A DNA stretch of 64,000 bases, from contig NZ_NPIB01000010.1 of assembly GCF_002849605.1 (NCBI RefSeq), forward strand, positions 1 to 64,000, read 5' to 3'. Numbering within the stretch: the stretch's first letter is position 1; the number at the start of each line of letters is the position of its first letter. Below, one piece after another: positions 28,886 to 37,457 of this stretch. The position numbers were made by a program, and so were the translations under genes. Origin of the DNA: Photobacterium carnosum. Its GTDB lineage: Bacteria; Pseudomonadota; Gammaproteobacteria; Enterobacterales; Vibrionaceae. Below the pieces are notes generated by a model, which was not told the origin of the DNA, did not search any database, and was given only the letters and a program-made list of their open reading frames with translations.

Positions 28886-29632
28886 TTAGGATTTCTGTTC
28901 ATCACTTTTAATATCACGATCAATAATAGGCGTTAACGATAAATCAGCCGTAGGGATAACCTCTTCATCGGTATGTGTTGTATCTACATGATTAACGAGC
29001 CCATCATTCGCTGTATCCTCACTGGCTATCGCTATATGGTTAGCTGGCAAATCAACGGTTGTAGAATCAATAATAGAATCAGCCGTATTAATCTCAGCCG
29101 TTGATGTTAATGCTGTTATTCCATCATCTTTGAGTGCTTCAGTTGCTGTCTCCGTGACGGTATTAATCCAACCCCGCATTTGTGATGCAATTTCTGGTGC
29201 TAAACCTTGCATATTACTGAAGTCTTCAGTGCTATCATCCATGTCACTGATATAATTAAACTCTTCAGAATGAAACAATTTACGTAATGCCGCCTTTTTC
29301 ACGGACTTAGTCACTTGTTGTTGCATAAATGACGCAACTCCCGAGTCATAAGTCACGTTATCAGCATCATTAATCGTCAATTCAATAACAGACTCTTCTG
29401 CTATAGCATCTAGTGATGTTGCTGGGGAAACTGATGTCGCAGAAGAAACAATTGATGTTTGTTCACTATCACGGGTATTAGTGACGTCCTCTACAGCGGT
29501 ATCTAAAACATTAAGAGTCAGTGGATCATCAACTGCTTCAGTCTCAGTCATCGTTTCTGTATTAGTGCTTTCTGTATTATCAACAGGGGTTAACTTACGG
29601 CTTGACCAACGTTGAAAGAAATTAGTTGCCAC
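28886..29632 (-). CDS. DUF3306 protein, formate dehydrogenase accessory
   Basis: 248 residues from a GTG start at 29632 (AAGGAC six bases upstream) that gives the family's usual beginning, ATNFFQRWSSRKL. The N-terminal motif is followed by a long Thr/Asp/Glu-rich low-complexity stretch. In the middle is the conserved block (ALRKLFHSEEFNYISDMDDS, then TEDFSNMQGL) of DUF3306. It overlaps the preceding DUF3305 gene by 11 bases. It always travels with fdh genes of this type; the molecular role is unknown. It lacks signal and membrane segments. Confidence 0.85.
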   Translation of the reverse strand: MATNFFQRWSSRKLTPVDNTESTNTETMTETEAVDDPLTLNVLDTAVEDVTNTRDSEQTSIVSSATSVSPATSLDAIAEESVIELTINDADNVTYDSGVASFMQQQVTKSVKKAALRKLFHSEEFNYISDMDDSTEDFSNMQGLAPEIASQMRGWINTVTETATEALKDDGITALTSTAEINTADSIIDSTTVDLPANHIAIASEDTANDGLVNHVDTTHTDEEVIPTADLSLTPIIDRDIKSDEQKS

Positions 29633-30113
29633 TTGAACGTCCTTTTTTCTTATCGCCGCCACGTTTACGTTTAAATTCAAACAATTCACCATGCCGACCT
29701 AAGAATGCTTCCATCCATGCTTGAATCGCTAATGGAATATCTATATGTAGAACCACATAATCACCATCCATATAACGTGCCGCGACACCTTGCGCAGCAG
29801 TGACTAAAACAGGTTTTAATTGCTCGTCCTCTTCAGCACAAATAAAGAATAAATGTGGGCTTTGCGAATTTAAGTTAAACCGATATTCCATCCGTTCATC
29901 ACGAAAAAGTTCTAGAGGCATCATGTAGTTACCAGCCCCTATATCAGCAATTGTCATATCAACAGCAAGATCTTCTTCATACAAACAAATATCTTCAATT
30001 GTCCATGCATGAGTTGTCCAACGACCTACTTGGCGTTCTTCAGCTTGCAAGCGAAAATTAATTGGCCAAACATGTTCATTTTTCTTTAATTCAAGTTCTG
30101 CTTGTTTTGGCAC
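29622..30113 (-). CDS. DUF3305 protein, formate dehydrogenase accessory
   Basis: The preferred start is GTG at 30113, five bases after AGGAG; a GTG two codons earlier overlaps that ribosome site. About 163 residues. The family block WPINFRLQAEERQVGRWTTH and the C-terminal HIDIPLAIQAWMEAFLGRHG are evident, with a basic tail (KRKRGGDKKKGRSSGN). It is soluble and of unknown function, co-transcribed with DUF3306. The pair is divergent from fdhD, and both directions have a sigma-54 promoter. Confidence 0.88.
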   Translation of the reverse strand: MPKQAELELKKNEHVWPINFRLQAEERQVGRWTTHAWTIEDICLYEEDLAVDMTIADIGAGNYMMPLELFRDERMEYRFNLNSQSPHLFFICAEEDEQLKPVLVTAAQGVAARYMDGDYVVLHIDIPLAIQAWMEAFLGRHGELFEFKRKRGGDKKKGRSSGN

Positions 30114-30171
30114 ATTCACTCCTACTAGCGGGTTCTATTCCGCCTTTATCTTGTTATTGAAAACTGTTGAT

Positions 30172-30188
30172 GTGAAACGGCATTTCAC
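30172..30188. repeat. Inverted repeat in the DUF3305 leader
   Basis: GTGAAA-N5-TTTCAC, a perfect six-base inverted repeat located between the predicted DUF3305 transcription start and its start codon. It could be an RNA hairpin or a protein site. Confidence 0.35.
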
Positions 30189-30219
30189 TTATTAAGATTT
30201 CACGTATTAAGGAGCTATA

Positions 30220-30235
30220 AGCAAATATTAGACCA
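30220..30235 (-). promoter_or_regulatory. Sigma-54 promoter of the DUF3305-DUF3306 operon
   Basis: Minus-strand TGGTCTAATATTTGCT: TGG...TTGCT with GG and GC ten bases apart. Predicted start near 30209, leader about 95 bases. Confidence 0.7.
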
Positions 30236-30315
30236 ATAAAAAGAAACCACATTAAAAGTGCGCATTTTTATCAATATCTACTGATTAATAATGAAGGCGT
30301 TAATTTACGTAATAT

Positions 30316-30331
30316 TGGAACAATCTTTGCT
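30316..30331 (+). promoter_or_regulatory. Sigma-54 promoter of fdhD
   Basis: TGGAACAATCTTTGCT: TGG-N9-TTGCT with the correct GG-N10-GC spacing. Predicted start near 30342, which lies downstream of the first possible ATG of the fdhD frame (30338) and therefore supports the start at 30392. Confidence 0.75.
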
Positions 30332-30391
30332 TAACTTATGGTTTCAACATCCATAATTAAACACACCACACTTATTACGCAGGGATCTCAA

Positions 30392-31237
30392 ATGGCGACA
30401 TTGCCTAAAATCATAAAAACCAAAGCGACAGTGCAGCAAACGATGTCAGTAGACATTATTGATGAGTATGGAGATCGACACACAAAAGAGATTGCCTGTG
30501 AGCATCCGTTAACGGTGTACCTTAATTGGGTTGAAGTAGTAACCCTTATGACCTTAGGTGAACGTCCATCGGCATTAGTATTAGGCTATTTAAAAAACCA
30601 AGGCTTTATTAATGATCTTAGCGCGATCGAATCTGTAATGATCGATTGGGAAACCAATGCCGCGGTTGTTATAACTCATGAAAATACTGAAAACTTAGCG
30701 CAACAATTAGAAAAGAAAACCGTTACCTCTGGCTGTGGTCAAGGCACCATGTATGGCAATGTCATGAAAAAGCTTGAAGGTATAACCCTGCCGCAGCCAC
30801 AAATTAAACAATCGATGTTATATGGTTTACTAGAAGCATTGACCCATCATAATGAAACCTATAAAGCCGCCGGCGCTGTTCATGGTTGTGCCGTGTGTAA
30901 AGGCACAGAGATTTTATCGTTTGTGGAAGATGTAGGTCGTCATAACGCAGTAGATACCCTTGCCGGTGAAATGTGGCTACAACAACAAACGGGTGAAGAT
31001 AAGGTTTTCTACACCACGGGGCGCTTAACCTCTGAAATGGTCATTAAAGTCGCGCAAATGGGTATTCCTGTATTGTTGTCTCGATCGGGTGCAACTCAAA
31101 TGGGCTACGATCTTGCTAAGAAACTCGGTATTACCATGATTGCTCGCGCTAAAGGACTGCGTTTTCAAATCTATAATGGTAGCGACAACATCGAACTGGA
31201 TGTTAAAGGTCACGAAAGTAAAGGTAATCAAGACTAA
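30392..31237 (+). CDS. fdhD: Formate dehydrogenase accessory sulfurtransferase FdhD
   Basis: 281 residues from ATG 30392 (AGGGA upstream); the longer frame from 30338 would begin before the predicted sigma-54 transcript. FdhD motifs: CEHPLTVYLNWVEVVTLM, TSGCGQGTMYG, HGCAVCKG, EDVGRHNAVDTLAGEM, and TTGRLTSEMVIKVAQMGIP followed by LLSRSGATQMG. FdhD passes sulfur from IscS to the bis-MGD cofactor of formate dehydrogenase, needed for activity. Its stop overlaps the start of the next gene (TAATG). Confidence 0.95.
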   Translation: MATLPKIIKTKATVQQTMSVDIIDEYGDRHTKEIACEHPLTVYLNWVEVVTLMTLGERPSALVLGYLKNQGFINDLSAIESVMIDWETNAAVVITHENTENLAQQLEKKTVTSGCGQGTMYGNVMKKLEGITLPQPQIKQSMLYGLLEALTHHNETYKAAGAVHGCAVCKGTEILSFVEDVGRHNAVDTLAGEMWLQQQTGEDKVFYTTGRLTSEMVIKVAQMGIPVLLSRSGATQMGYDLAKKLGITMIARAKGLRFQIYNGSDNIELDVKGHESKGNQD

Positions 31238-32148
31238 TGGCTGATTTCCCTGAATTTATGAATGCCAAATTGGTAGCTGAATATCTCGACCTTAATGAAA
31301 AGAAAGTGTATGCCTTAGCTAATGATGGGCTACTGCCTGCAACGAAAGTAACAGGTAAATGGCTATTTCCTAAAGCCATGCTTGATAAGTGGCTGTTAGA
31401 ATCTTGCCATAATGGCGTTTTAAACGATCGGTTACTGATTGCAGGCTCTGATGATCCATTACTACAATGCATTGTCGGTAAAATGGCAAATCAACTCGGT
31501 AGTACTGCCCTTGTTGGTTATACCTCAACAGGAACACGTCAAGGACTGGCGATGTTAAGCAAAGGTCATGTTGATATCTGTGCTATCCATTGGGGAAATG
31601 TAGAAGAAGCCAGTTTGCGACATCCGGCCTTATTGCAACAATATCCTGGGCATAAAAACTGGGTCTTAGTCCATGCCTTTGAGCGAAAACAAGGCTTAGT
31701 CGTAAGTCCTACATTGGCAGATGCCGTTAATAGCCGCTCTATTCAATTGCATGAATTACTGTCACCACGTTGGCGTTGGGCATTACGTCAACAAGGCGCA
31801 GGAAGTATGCGAGCATTAGAAGAATGGATCCATGGTCATGGCTATAATATGGCGATGCTTAATCAAGTTGATTATTGTAACAGTGAACGTGAATTAGCTT
31901 CTGCGATTGCCAGAGAACAAGCAGATATTGGTTGCGCGAGTCAAAGTACCGCAGGAGAATTTGGATTAGGTTTTATACCGCTATGTACAGAAGCATTTGA
32001 ACTGGTTATCCCTAAAAATATTTACTTCCGTACCTTACAACAACAGCTATTACAATCATTAACCAATAGTGAAATTCAAGCACATGGTGACCAATTAGGC
32101 GGCTATAATTTTATCCGTACAGGCCAACAAGTATGGAGTGCTAATTAA
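31237..32148 (+). CDS. HTH regulator with a periplasmic-binding-protein-like (PBP_like) domain
   Basis: 303 residues. The N-terminal excisionase/MerR-like winged HTH (MNAKLVAEYLDLNEKKVYAL then LATKVTGKWLFPK-like segment) covers about 1-60. The remainder is a PBP_like domain (LLIAGSDDPLLQCIVGKMAN, YTSTGTRQGLAMLSKGHVDI, ASQSTAGEFGLGFIPL). Such one-component proteins often lie with molybdate or tungstate genes, and the domain is homologous to oxyanion-binding proteins, so it may read the W/Mo supply. It is translationally coupled to fdhD. The ligand is inferred. Confidence 0.8.
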   Translation: MADFPEFMNAKLVAEYLDLNEKKVYALANDGLLPATKVTGKWLFPKAMLDKWLLESCHNGVLNDRLLIAGSDDPLLQCIVGKMANQLGSTALVGYTSTGTRQGLAMLSKGHVDICAIHWGNVEEASLRHPALLQQYPGHKNWVLVHAFERKQGLVVSPTLADAVNSRSIQLHELLSPRWRWALRQQGAGSMRALEEWIHGHGYNMAMLNQVDYCNSERELASAIAREQADIGCASQSTAGEFGLGFIPLCTEAFELVIPKNIYFRTLQQQLLQSLTNSEIQAHGDQLGGYNFIRTGQQVWSAN

Positions 32149-32165
32149 TTTACAAGTGAAAATCA

Positions 32166-32187
32166 AAGGTCATAGCACTATGACCTT
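32166..32187. repeat. Perfect inverted repeat after the HTH-PBP gene
   Basis: AAGGTCATAG-CA-CTATGACCTT, ten-base arms with a two-base centre, 18 bases after the stop codon. There is no T-run, so it may be a transcript end structure or a protein-binding palindrome. The following 300 bases to pbpG are AT-rich with no recognised feature. Confidence 0.5.
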
Positions 32188-32560
32188 AATGATTGCATTC
32201 CAAGTGAAATGGTTAGATCTCCCGTCCACAAAAAGAAATCAAATAATCAGCACAACAATAAATAACCTAACAAATGCCCCCATATTAACCATTTTCATTC
32301 ATCATGCTTGTCTTTAAAATAACGCCCCTCATTTCACGTCATCACTAGAGGTAATTAAATGCGTTAGAATTGATTTTATCGTGAATATATTAAACAATTA
32401 TTTTATTGAATCGTGTTTCATTAGCAACTTCGGTTTAACTGCTGGTTTTATGTCCTATTATAAATAGGATTTACACAAACATGACTTGCTTATACACAAT
32501 CGAAAAGATGACAATATCAGGATAATTATTCCCCTCTTAAATGGGATCCAAGGAGCCATT

Positions 32561-33460
32561 GTGCGCAACGCTTTAATTTTATTTTTTACACTTGCAAGTG
32601 TCAGCTTTTCTTCTTTCGCAAGTATCAACACCAGCAAACTCAAACCAAGTAATCTTCAGACTGCTTCTGTGAGTAGTTATGTTATTGATCTAAGCTCAGG
32701 GAAAACGCTTTATCATAAAAATTCCAATGTCGTGATGCCAATTGCGTCACTAACAAAACTAATGACCGCGATGGTAACATTAGACGCTAAGTTACCGCTG
32801 AACCAAAAAATCACGTTCACTAAAACGGATAAAGAGCATATGTACAATACATATTCTCGTGTTCGTATTGGTTCACAATTAAGCCGTGGCGAGACAATGC
32901 ACATTGCATTAATGTCATCTGAAAACTTAGCGGCTGCTGCCCTTGCTGCTAACTACCCAGGTGGTTACAACGCGTTTATTCGCGCAATGAATGCTAAAGC
33001 TAAAGCACTCGGTATGACCCACACTCACTTTGTTGATAGTTCAGGTCTTAACCCTAAAAACCGCTCAACAGCATCAGACGTTGCTAAGATGGTACGCGCT
33101 GCTTACAAGTATTCTGCCATTCGTAACTACAGCACTAATGGTGCAGTTCACACCGCTTACTTTACTAACCCTCGTTATAAATTAGGTTACACCAATACCA
33201 ATGCGCTAGTACGTGGTAAAAAGTGGACAGTTAATCTAAGCAAAACAGGCTATCTTGATGAAGCGGGTCGTTGTTTAGCGATGGTAACAACGATTGATGG
33301 TAAGAAGATCCTAATGGTGATGCTTGATTCACAAGGCAAAATGACACCAATTGGTGATGCTGGCCGTATTAAGCAATGGCTACAAACAGGTAAGAGCACA
33401 TCAATTACTGCTGATGCTAAATACTACCAACATAAAAAACTGAAAGAATTAACCAAATAA
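32561..33460 (+). CDS. pbpG: D-alanyl-D-alanine endopeptidase (PBP7)
   Basis: The start is GTG at 32561, five bases after AGGAG, giving a classical signal peptide (VRNALILFFTLASVSFSSFA); the frame extends further upstream without a ribosome site. 299 residues. S11 peptidase motifs: SLTK (PIASLTKLMTAM), SEN (LMSSENLAAAALA) and KTG (NLSKTGYLDEAG). The SEN form and lack of a C-terminal anchor domain mark the PBP7 (PbpG) group, a periplasmic DD-endopeptidase acting on cross-linked peptidoglycan. It appears unrelated to its fdh/tup neighbours. Confidence 0.93.
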   Translation: MRNALILFFTLASVSFSSFASINTSKLKPSNLQTASVSSYVIDLSSGKTLYHKNSNVVMPIASLTKLMTAMVTLDAKLPLNQKITFTKTDKEHMYNTYSRVRIGSQLSRGETMHIALMSSENLAAAALAANYPGGYNAFIRAMNAKAKALGMTHTHFVDSSGLNPKNRSTASDVAKMVRAAYKYSAIRNYSTNGAVHTAYFTNPRYKLGYTNTNALVRGKKWTVNLSKTGYLDEAGRCLAMVTTIDGKKILMVMLDSQGKMTPIGDAGRIKQWLQTGKSTSITADAKYYQHKKLKELTK

Positions 33461-33486
33461 TTAATTATTGTTGTTAGTTCATATCG

Positions 33487-33520
33487 TAAAAAGCCAGCAT
33501 TCGTGATGCTGGCTTTTTTA
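33487..33520 (+). terminator. pbpG terminator
   Basis: AAAAAGCCAGCAT / ATGCTGGCTTTTTT hairpin with T-run, about 27 bases after the stop. Confidence 0.9.
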
Positions 33521-33726
33521 ACCTTATGACTATTCTATCTTTTTTAACTTATTTATATTATTACTATCCAATTTTATTTCCCACTCTCCATGCTTTGCTG
33601 AGTTGTAGCGCTCAAAGCCACATTAAAAACAACAAAGATTCAATAAGTTAATTTATGCTCAAGGTTTCACAAAAAAATCAAAAAATCAGCTATGCTTTAA
33701 ATTGTCTTAAAACAAAAGGATCATGT

Positions 33727-33828
33727 ATGCCGCATACCGAAATGATTATCCCTTCCTCACTAGGGCTTATTAGCCGAATATCTCTTACCGCATCACTGTT
33801 TCTTATCCTTGGTTTATCCATTATGTAA
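33727..33828 (+). CDS. Candidate small membrane protein (33 residues)
   Basis: ATG 33727 opens a 33-codon frame: an N-terminal polar part (MPHTEMIIPSS), then a hydrophobic C-terminal helix (ISLTASLFLILGLSIM). Upstream are AAAGGA and a TATGCT-like -10 element; directly downstream is a 16-pair terminator. It thus looks like a free-standing short transcript encoding a one-helix membrane protein or leader peptide. I recognise no family. No gene follows on this strand for 3.8 kb, which argues against a classical attenuator leader. Confidence 0.45.
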   Translation: MPHTEMIIPSSLGLISRISLTASLFLILGLSIM

Positions 33829-33835
33829 CGCGACA

Positions 33836-33886
33836 AAAAAGCCCCTTGGTAACTGCTTGTTCATTGCAGTTACCAAGGGGCTTTTT
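33836..33886. terminator. Strong bidirectional terminator
   Basis: A 16-base perfect stem (33841-33856 with 33866-33881), GCCCCTTGGTAACTGC and its complement, flanked by AAAAAA and TTTTT. It ends the small ORF transcript on the plus strand and the sensor-kinase operon on the minus strand. Confidence 0.9.
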
Positions 33887-33910
33887 GTTATTCATTAACC
33901 TTCTTCTTTG

Positions 33911-35977
33911 TTACGCTGTCACATGAAGATCCAGCTCACTCGGCGATTCTTTCTTATGTTTAAGATACACAGTAAATATTGAACCCTGACCTTCAACAGA
34001 TTCAACCGTTATTTCTCCACCGACATTAGCCACAATACTCTGACTGACCGATAAACCTAATCCCGTTCCTGAACGACGGGTCGTGAAGAAAGGATCAAAA
34101 ATACGTTTCATATTTTGTGCTGAAATACCGCAGCCATGATCGGTAATAACAACCATCGCCCCTAATACCTCACCTTGTTCATCAATCCAATCATCGGTAG
34201 CTATCTTCAATAATCCTTTATCATCCATCGCATGGATACCGTTCATCTGTAAATTAACTAACACTTGCAAGAGTTGATGACGATTCGCTTCAACACTGCA
34301 TTTAGCTTTAAGGTTAACCTCAAATTGAACATCCATCTTTTTAGTACCAGAGCGCACAAGTGTTAAGCTTTCTTCTACAATCAAGTTTAAGTGATGCCAT
34401 GTCACTTCATCTTGCACACCACCTTGCCGGCTATACTGCAATAAACTACGAGTAATATTACGAATACGATCAATTTGAAGATGAATGGCGGCCAGCTCTT
34501 CTTGAACATCTGCCGTGCTATCACCAAGCTCTAGCTGAATTAATTCAATGTTTCCTAAAATAACAGCAACCGGATTATTAATTTCATGCGCAATACCCGC
34601 AGTTAACTCACCCAGTGCGGCTAGTTTTTCTGTGGCCACCAGCTTAGAACGTGCTTGATGTAATAATTGAATATGACGTTCTAGTTCTTCTGTTTTTTGA
34701 TGCAGACTCTGGGTGCGCTGTTCAACTTTGTCTTCCAACTCTTTCGCGGTCAATTTAATAAGTCCGTTACGTTGCTCTAGTTGATCCAACATAGAATCAA
34801 ATTGCGCGCCTAATATTTGTAATTCATGCCCTTCGCACAAATCTAATTTACCAACACGTCGCTTTAACCCCATTTGTACCGCTTTTGCAACTTGGTAAAT
34901 TTTCTCTATTGGTAAAAATAAATCACGCGAACCTCTATAAACAATAATGCTGGTAAATAACAATACCAACATAATGCTAATCCCCATTTCAATAATGTTG
35001 GTTAGATGCCGATAAATTAATGGCCATTGCAAATAGCCCGTATAAAGCATTCCGACCACGTTACCGTTATTCGCATGTAACGGCTCATAAGCAGAAACAT
35101 ACCAACTATCATACACAAAGGCGCGATCAACAAACGTTTTCCCTTGTTGCAAGACATGTTGTTTAACCTCTTTCGAGACACGGGTTCCTACCGCTCGACC
35201 AATAAGATTAGCACTGTCTAATGGCACATTAGTACTAATGCGTACATCACCCATAAACAAAGTGACAGTACCAAGACTTCCCTTTGGTAACGTACCATCG
35301 GCGTAAACTAAATTACGAATACGATCCACCAGCGAAGTACTATTGTTTAATAAAATACCGCCGTCTAAAATCCATTTAAGAGAACCTTGCTGATTAAAAA
35401 TAGGGACTAAACTACGACTAACCAGTCCTTTTTGTTCAATCGTGCCTTCTTTAAGTAACGGTAATTGCGCTTTTGCAGGTAAATTGGGATTTAAATCATA
35501 AAGCGCTGTACTGTTTAGTACTTGAAAAAAAGTCTGCTCTTTTCCTGCACGTAATAGCTGTTGCTCTTGTGCTGAAAACATTCCAATATCATTTACTGAA
35601 TGTAATACCACAAAATCTAATTGATGATTTTTATCTTGCTGACGTACCCACTCATCTAATGCCGTTTCATTAAAACGTAACCGTCGCTGAAAACCGTAAG
35701 AATTAGCCAATGCTTGTAACTCCATCCGCTGTTCTTTTTTTAAAAGCACCATACTGTGATGAGCCACCGCTAAATCAGCTCTTACATTCATTAATGCATT
35801 TTGCCAAGTGTAGGTTATCGTCCAATAAAAGGTAATTGCAATTAGCGCTAATAATGTAAGAAATATAGGCACAGATGTAAGCACTAAAAGTCGATAGCGC
35901 ACCATGGTTTTAAAGCGCCAGAGCCACATTAAGATAAATGTTTTTACTTTCATAAGATTATTTTTATCATAATTCAT
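33911..35977 (-). CDS. Membrane sensor histidine kinase partner of the sigma-54 activator
   Basis: 688 residues. Transmembrane helix 1 at about 29-51, a large periplasmic cache-type sensor (about 52-325), transmembrane helix 2 at about 330-347, HAMP, and a coiled coil (EDKVEQRTQSLHQKTEELER). Then HisKA with H464 (ELTAGIAHEINNPVAV) and HATPase motifs (DHGCGIS, GTGLGLSVS). It overlaps the response-regulator gene by 11 bases. The periplasmic ligand is unknown; the genomic setting (formate dehydrogenase on one side, tungstate transport on the other) points to a signal linked with formate, Mo/W or respiration. NtrB/ZraS-like kinases of this type phosphorylate sigma-54 activators. Confidence 0.9.
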   Translation of the reverse strand: MNYDKNNLMKVKTFILMWLWRFKTMVRYRLLVLTSVPIFLTLLALIAITFYWTITYTWQNALMNVRADLAVAHHSMVLLKKEQRMELQALANSYGFQRRLRFNETALDEWVRQQDKNHQLDFVVLHSVNDIGMFSAQEQQLLRAGKEQTFFQVLNSTALYDLNPNLPAKAQLPLLKEGTIEQKGLVSRSLVPIFNQQGSLKWILDGGILLNNSTSLVDRIRNLVYADGTLPKGSLGTVTLFMGDVRISTNVPLDSANLIGRAVGTRVSKEVKQHVLQQGKTFVDRAFVYDSWYVSAYEPLHANNGNVVGMLYTGYLQWPLIYRHLTNIIEMGISIMLVLLFTSIIVYRGSRDLFLPIEKIYQVAKAVQMGLKRRVGKLDLCEGHELQILGAQFDSMLDQLEQRNGLIKLTAKELEDKVEQRTQSLHQKTEELERHIQLLHQARSKLVATEKLAALGELTAGIAHEINNPVAVILGNIELIQLELGDSTADVQEELAAIHLQIDRIRNITRSLLQYSRQGGVQDEVTWHHLNLIVEESLTLVRSGTKKMDVQFEVNLKAKCSVEANRHQLLQVLVNLQMNGIHAMDDKGLLKIATDDWIDEQGEVLGAMVVITDHGCGISAQNMKRIFDPFFTTRRSGTGLGLSVSQSIVANVGGEITVESVEGQGSIFTVYLKHKKESPSELDLHVTA

Positions 35978-37424
35978 CAGTCCATTCTTTGTATTTACGC
36001 TCTAATGTTTTCCTTGCCACACCGAGCTGACGAGCTGCTGCTGATTTATTACCATCGCTAGCATCAACAACTTGCATAATATGTGCTTTTTCAACTTCTT
36101 TTAATGTCCACGTAACAGGATAACAATACTGATCTTCACCGTCTTCATGGCATTGACATGGTCGTTGCGGATGTGTGGCATTTATATCTAATTCTTCGCC
36201 TGTCACTCCCTGCGTATTGGTTACAGAAACAGGTAATGCATCACCTTGTAATTCACGCCAATAATCTGCTGGTGGCTTACCCAGCAAAATACAGCGTTCC
36301 ATCATGTTACGTAATTCACGAATATTACCGGGCCATGAATAGGCTTGCATTGCCAAAATATCTTCATGGGTCCAATTAACCGTTTTCATACCTAAATCTT
36401 TTGAGAGTTGCTGTGTAAAATGATGGGTTAATGACGGAATATCTTCTACACGTTCACGTAATGATGGCAAATCAATGGTTAATACATTAAGTCGATAATA
36501 CAAATCTCGACGAAAACGCCCTTCTTCAACTTCAAGTTTTAAGTTACGGTTAGTCGCCGCAACAATACGAACATCAATTTGAATTTCTCGCTCAGAGCCC
36601 ACAGGACGAATCGCTTTTTGTTCTAGGGCGCGTAACAATGATGACTGCATAGCTAATGGCATTTCACCAATTTCATCGAGAAACAACGTGCCATTATTGG
36701 CAACCCGAAACAGACCTTCACGGCTTTTCTTCGCGCCAGTAAATGCACCAGAGACATGTCCAAACAATTCACTTTCTAAAAGTTCAGGGGCAATGGCGGC
36801 ACAGTTAATAGGAACAAAAGGCCCAGTACGCTTACTTAATTGATGTAAAGCGCGTGCAACCAATTCTTTTCCTGTACCCGATTCACCTTCCACTAATACC
36901 GCAGCAATAGACGGTGCAACTTGAGCGATCAGCTTTTTCATCTTTTGTGTCGCTGGCGCATCACCAATGATATTCACGGGGTAACTACGCTCAACATCAC
37001 GTTGCAATGCGAAATTTTGACGTTCCACTAACCGACGTTCAATACAGCGATTCACTGATTGCATCATCTGATCAAGATTAAACGGTTTTAGAATAAAGTC
37101 AGACGCACCAGCACGTAAGGCTTGGATTGCCATTTCTAAATCCGCATAACCGGTCATAAAAATCACATCACTACGACGTGTTGTCGGATCAAACGCTTCA
37201 TGCCATTCAATACCAGAACGACCGGGCAAGTTAATATCAACAATTAATAAATCGAAATGGCAACGTTTACGAATCTCTTCAGCTTCTTCAATACTTCCTG
37301 CGGTATCAACTTGAGCAAATTTTTTACTTAACGCTTTCTTTAAAATCGTGCGCATTCCTGGCTCATCATCAACCACTAATACAGAAACCGCAGTCCAAGA
37401 TGAAGACAAACTAAAATCAGACAT
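35967..37424 (-). CDS. NtrC-family sigma-54 response regulator
   Basis: 485 residues. Receiver with D63 (LLIVDINLPGRSG), AAA+ domain with Walker A GESGTGKE (180-187), the sigma-54 contact loop GAFTGA (226-231), Walker B GTLFLDEIGEM, and a C-terminal Fis-type HTH (NKSAAARQLGVARKTLERK). Between AAA+ and HTH is an insert with C423, C425, H426 and C434 (PCQCHEDGEDQYC), a possible metal site that is unusual for this family. It is divergent from tupA. A palindrome 34 bases before its start codon is the likely binding site, which would also permit autoregulation. Confidence 0.94.
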   Translation of the reverse strand: MSDFSLSSSWTAVSVLVVDDEPGMRTILKKALSKKFAQVDTAGSIEEAEEIRKRCHFDLLIVDINLPGRSGIEWHEAFDPTTRRSDVIFMTGYADLEMAIQALRAGASDFILKPFNLDQMMQSVNRCIERRLVERQNFALQRDVERSYPVNIIGDAPATQKMKKLIAQVAPSIAAVLVEGESGTGKELVARALHQLSKRTGPFVPINCAAIAPELLESELFGHVSGAFTGAKKSREGLFRVANNGTLFLDEIGEMPLAMQSSLLRALEQKAIRPVGSEREIQIDVRIVAATNRNLKLEVEEGRFRRDLYYRLNVLTIDLPSLRERVEDIPSLTHHFTQQLSKDLGMKTVNWTHEDILAMQAYSWPGNIRELRNMMERCILLGKPPADYWRELQGDALPVSVTNTQGVTGEELDINATHPQRPCQCHEDGEDQYCYPVTWTLKEVEKAHIMQVVDASDGNKSAAARQLGVARKTLERKYKEWTDEL

Positions 37425-37457
37425 AGATACCGAGACATTTTAACCAAACTAAAATTT

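Noticed and set aside
30131-30146. Another GC-N10-CC pattern near the DUF3305 start codon
   Set aside because: The -12 region reads CCGCT and not TTGCT, and transcription would start on the start codon. The element at 30220-30235 is far better.
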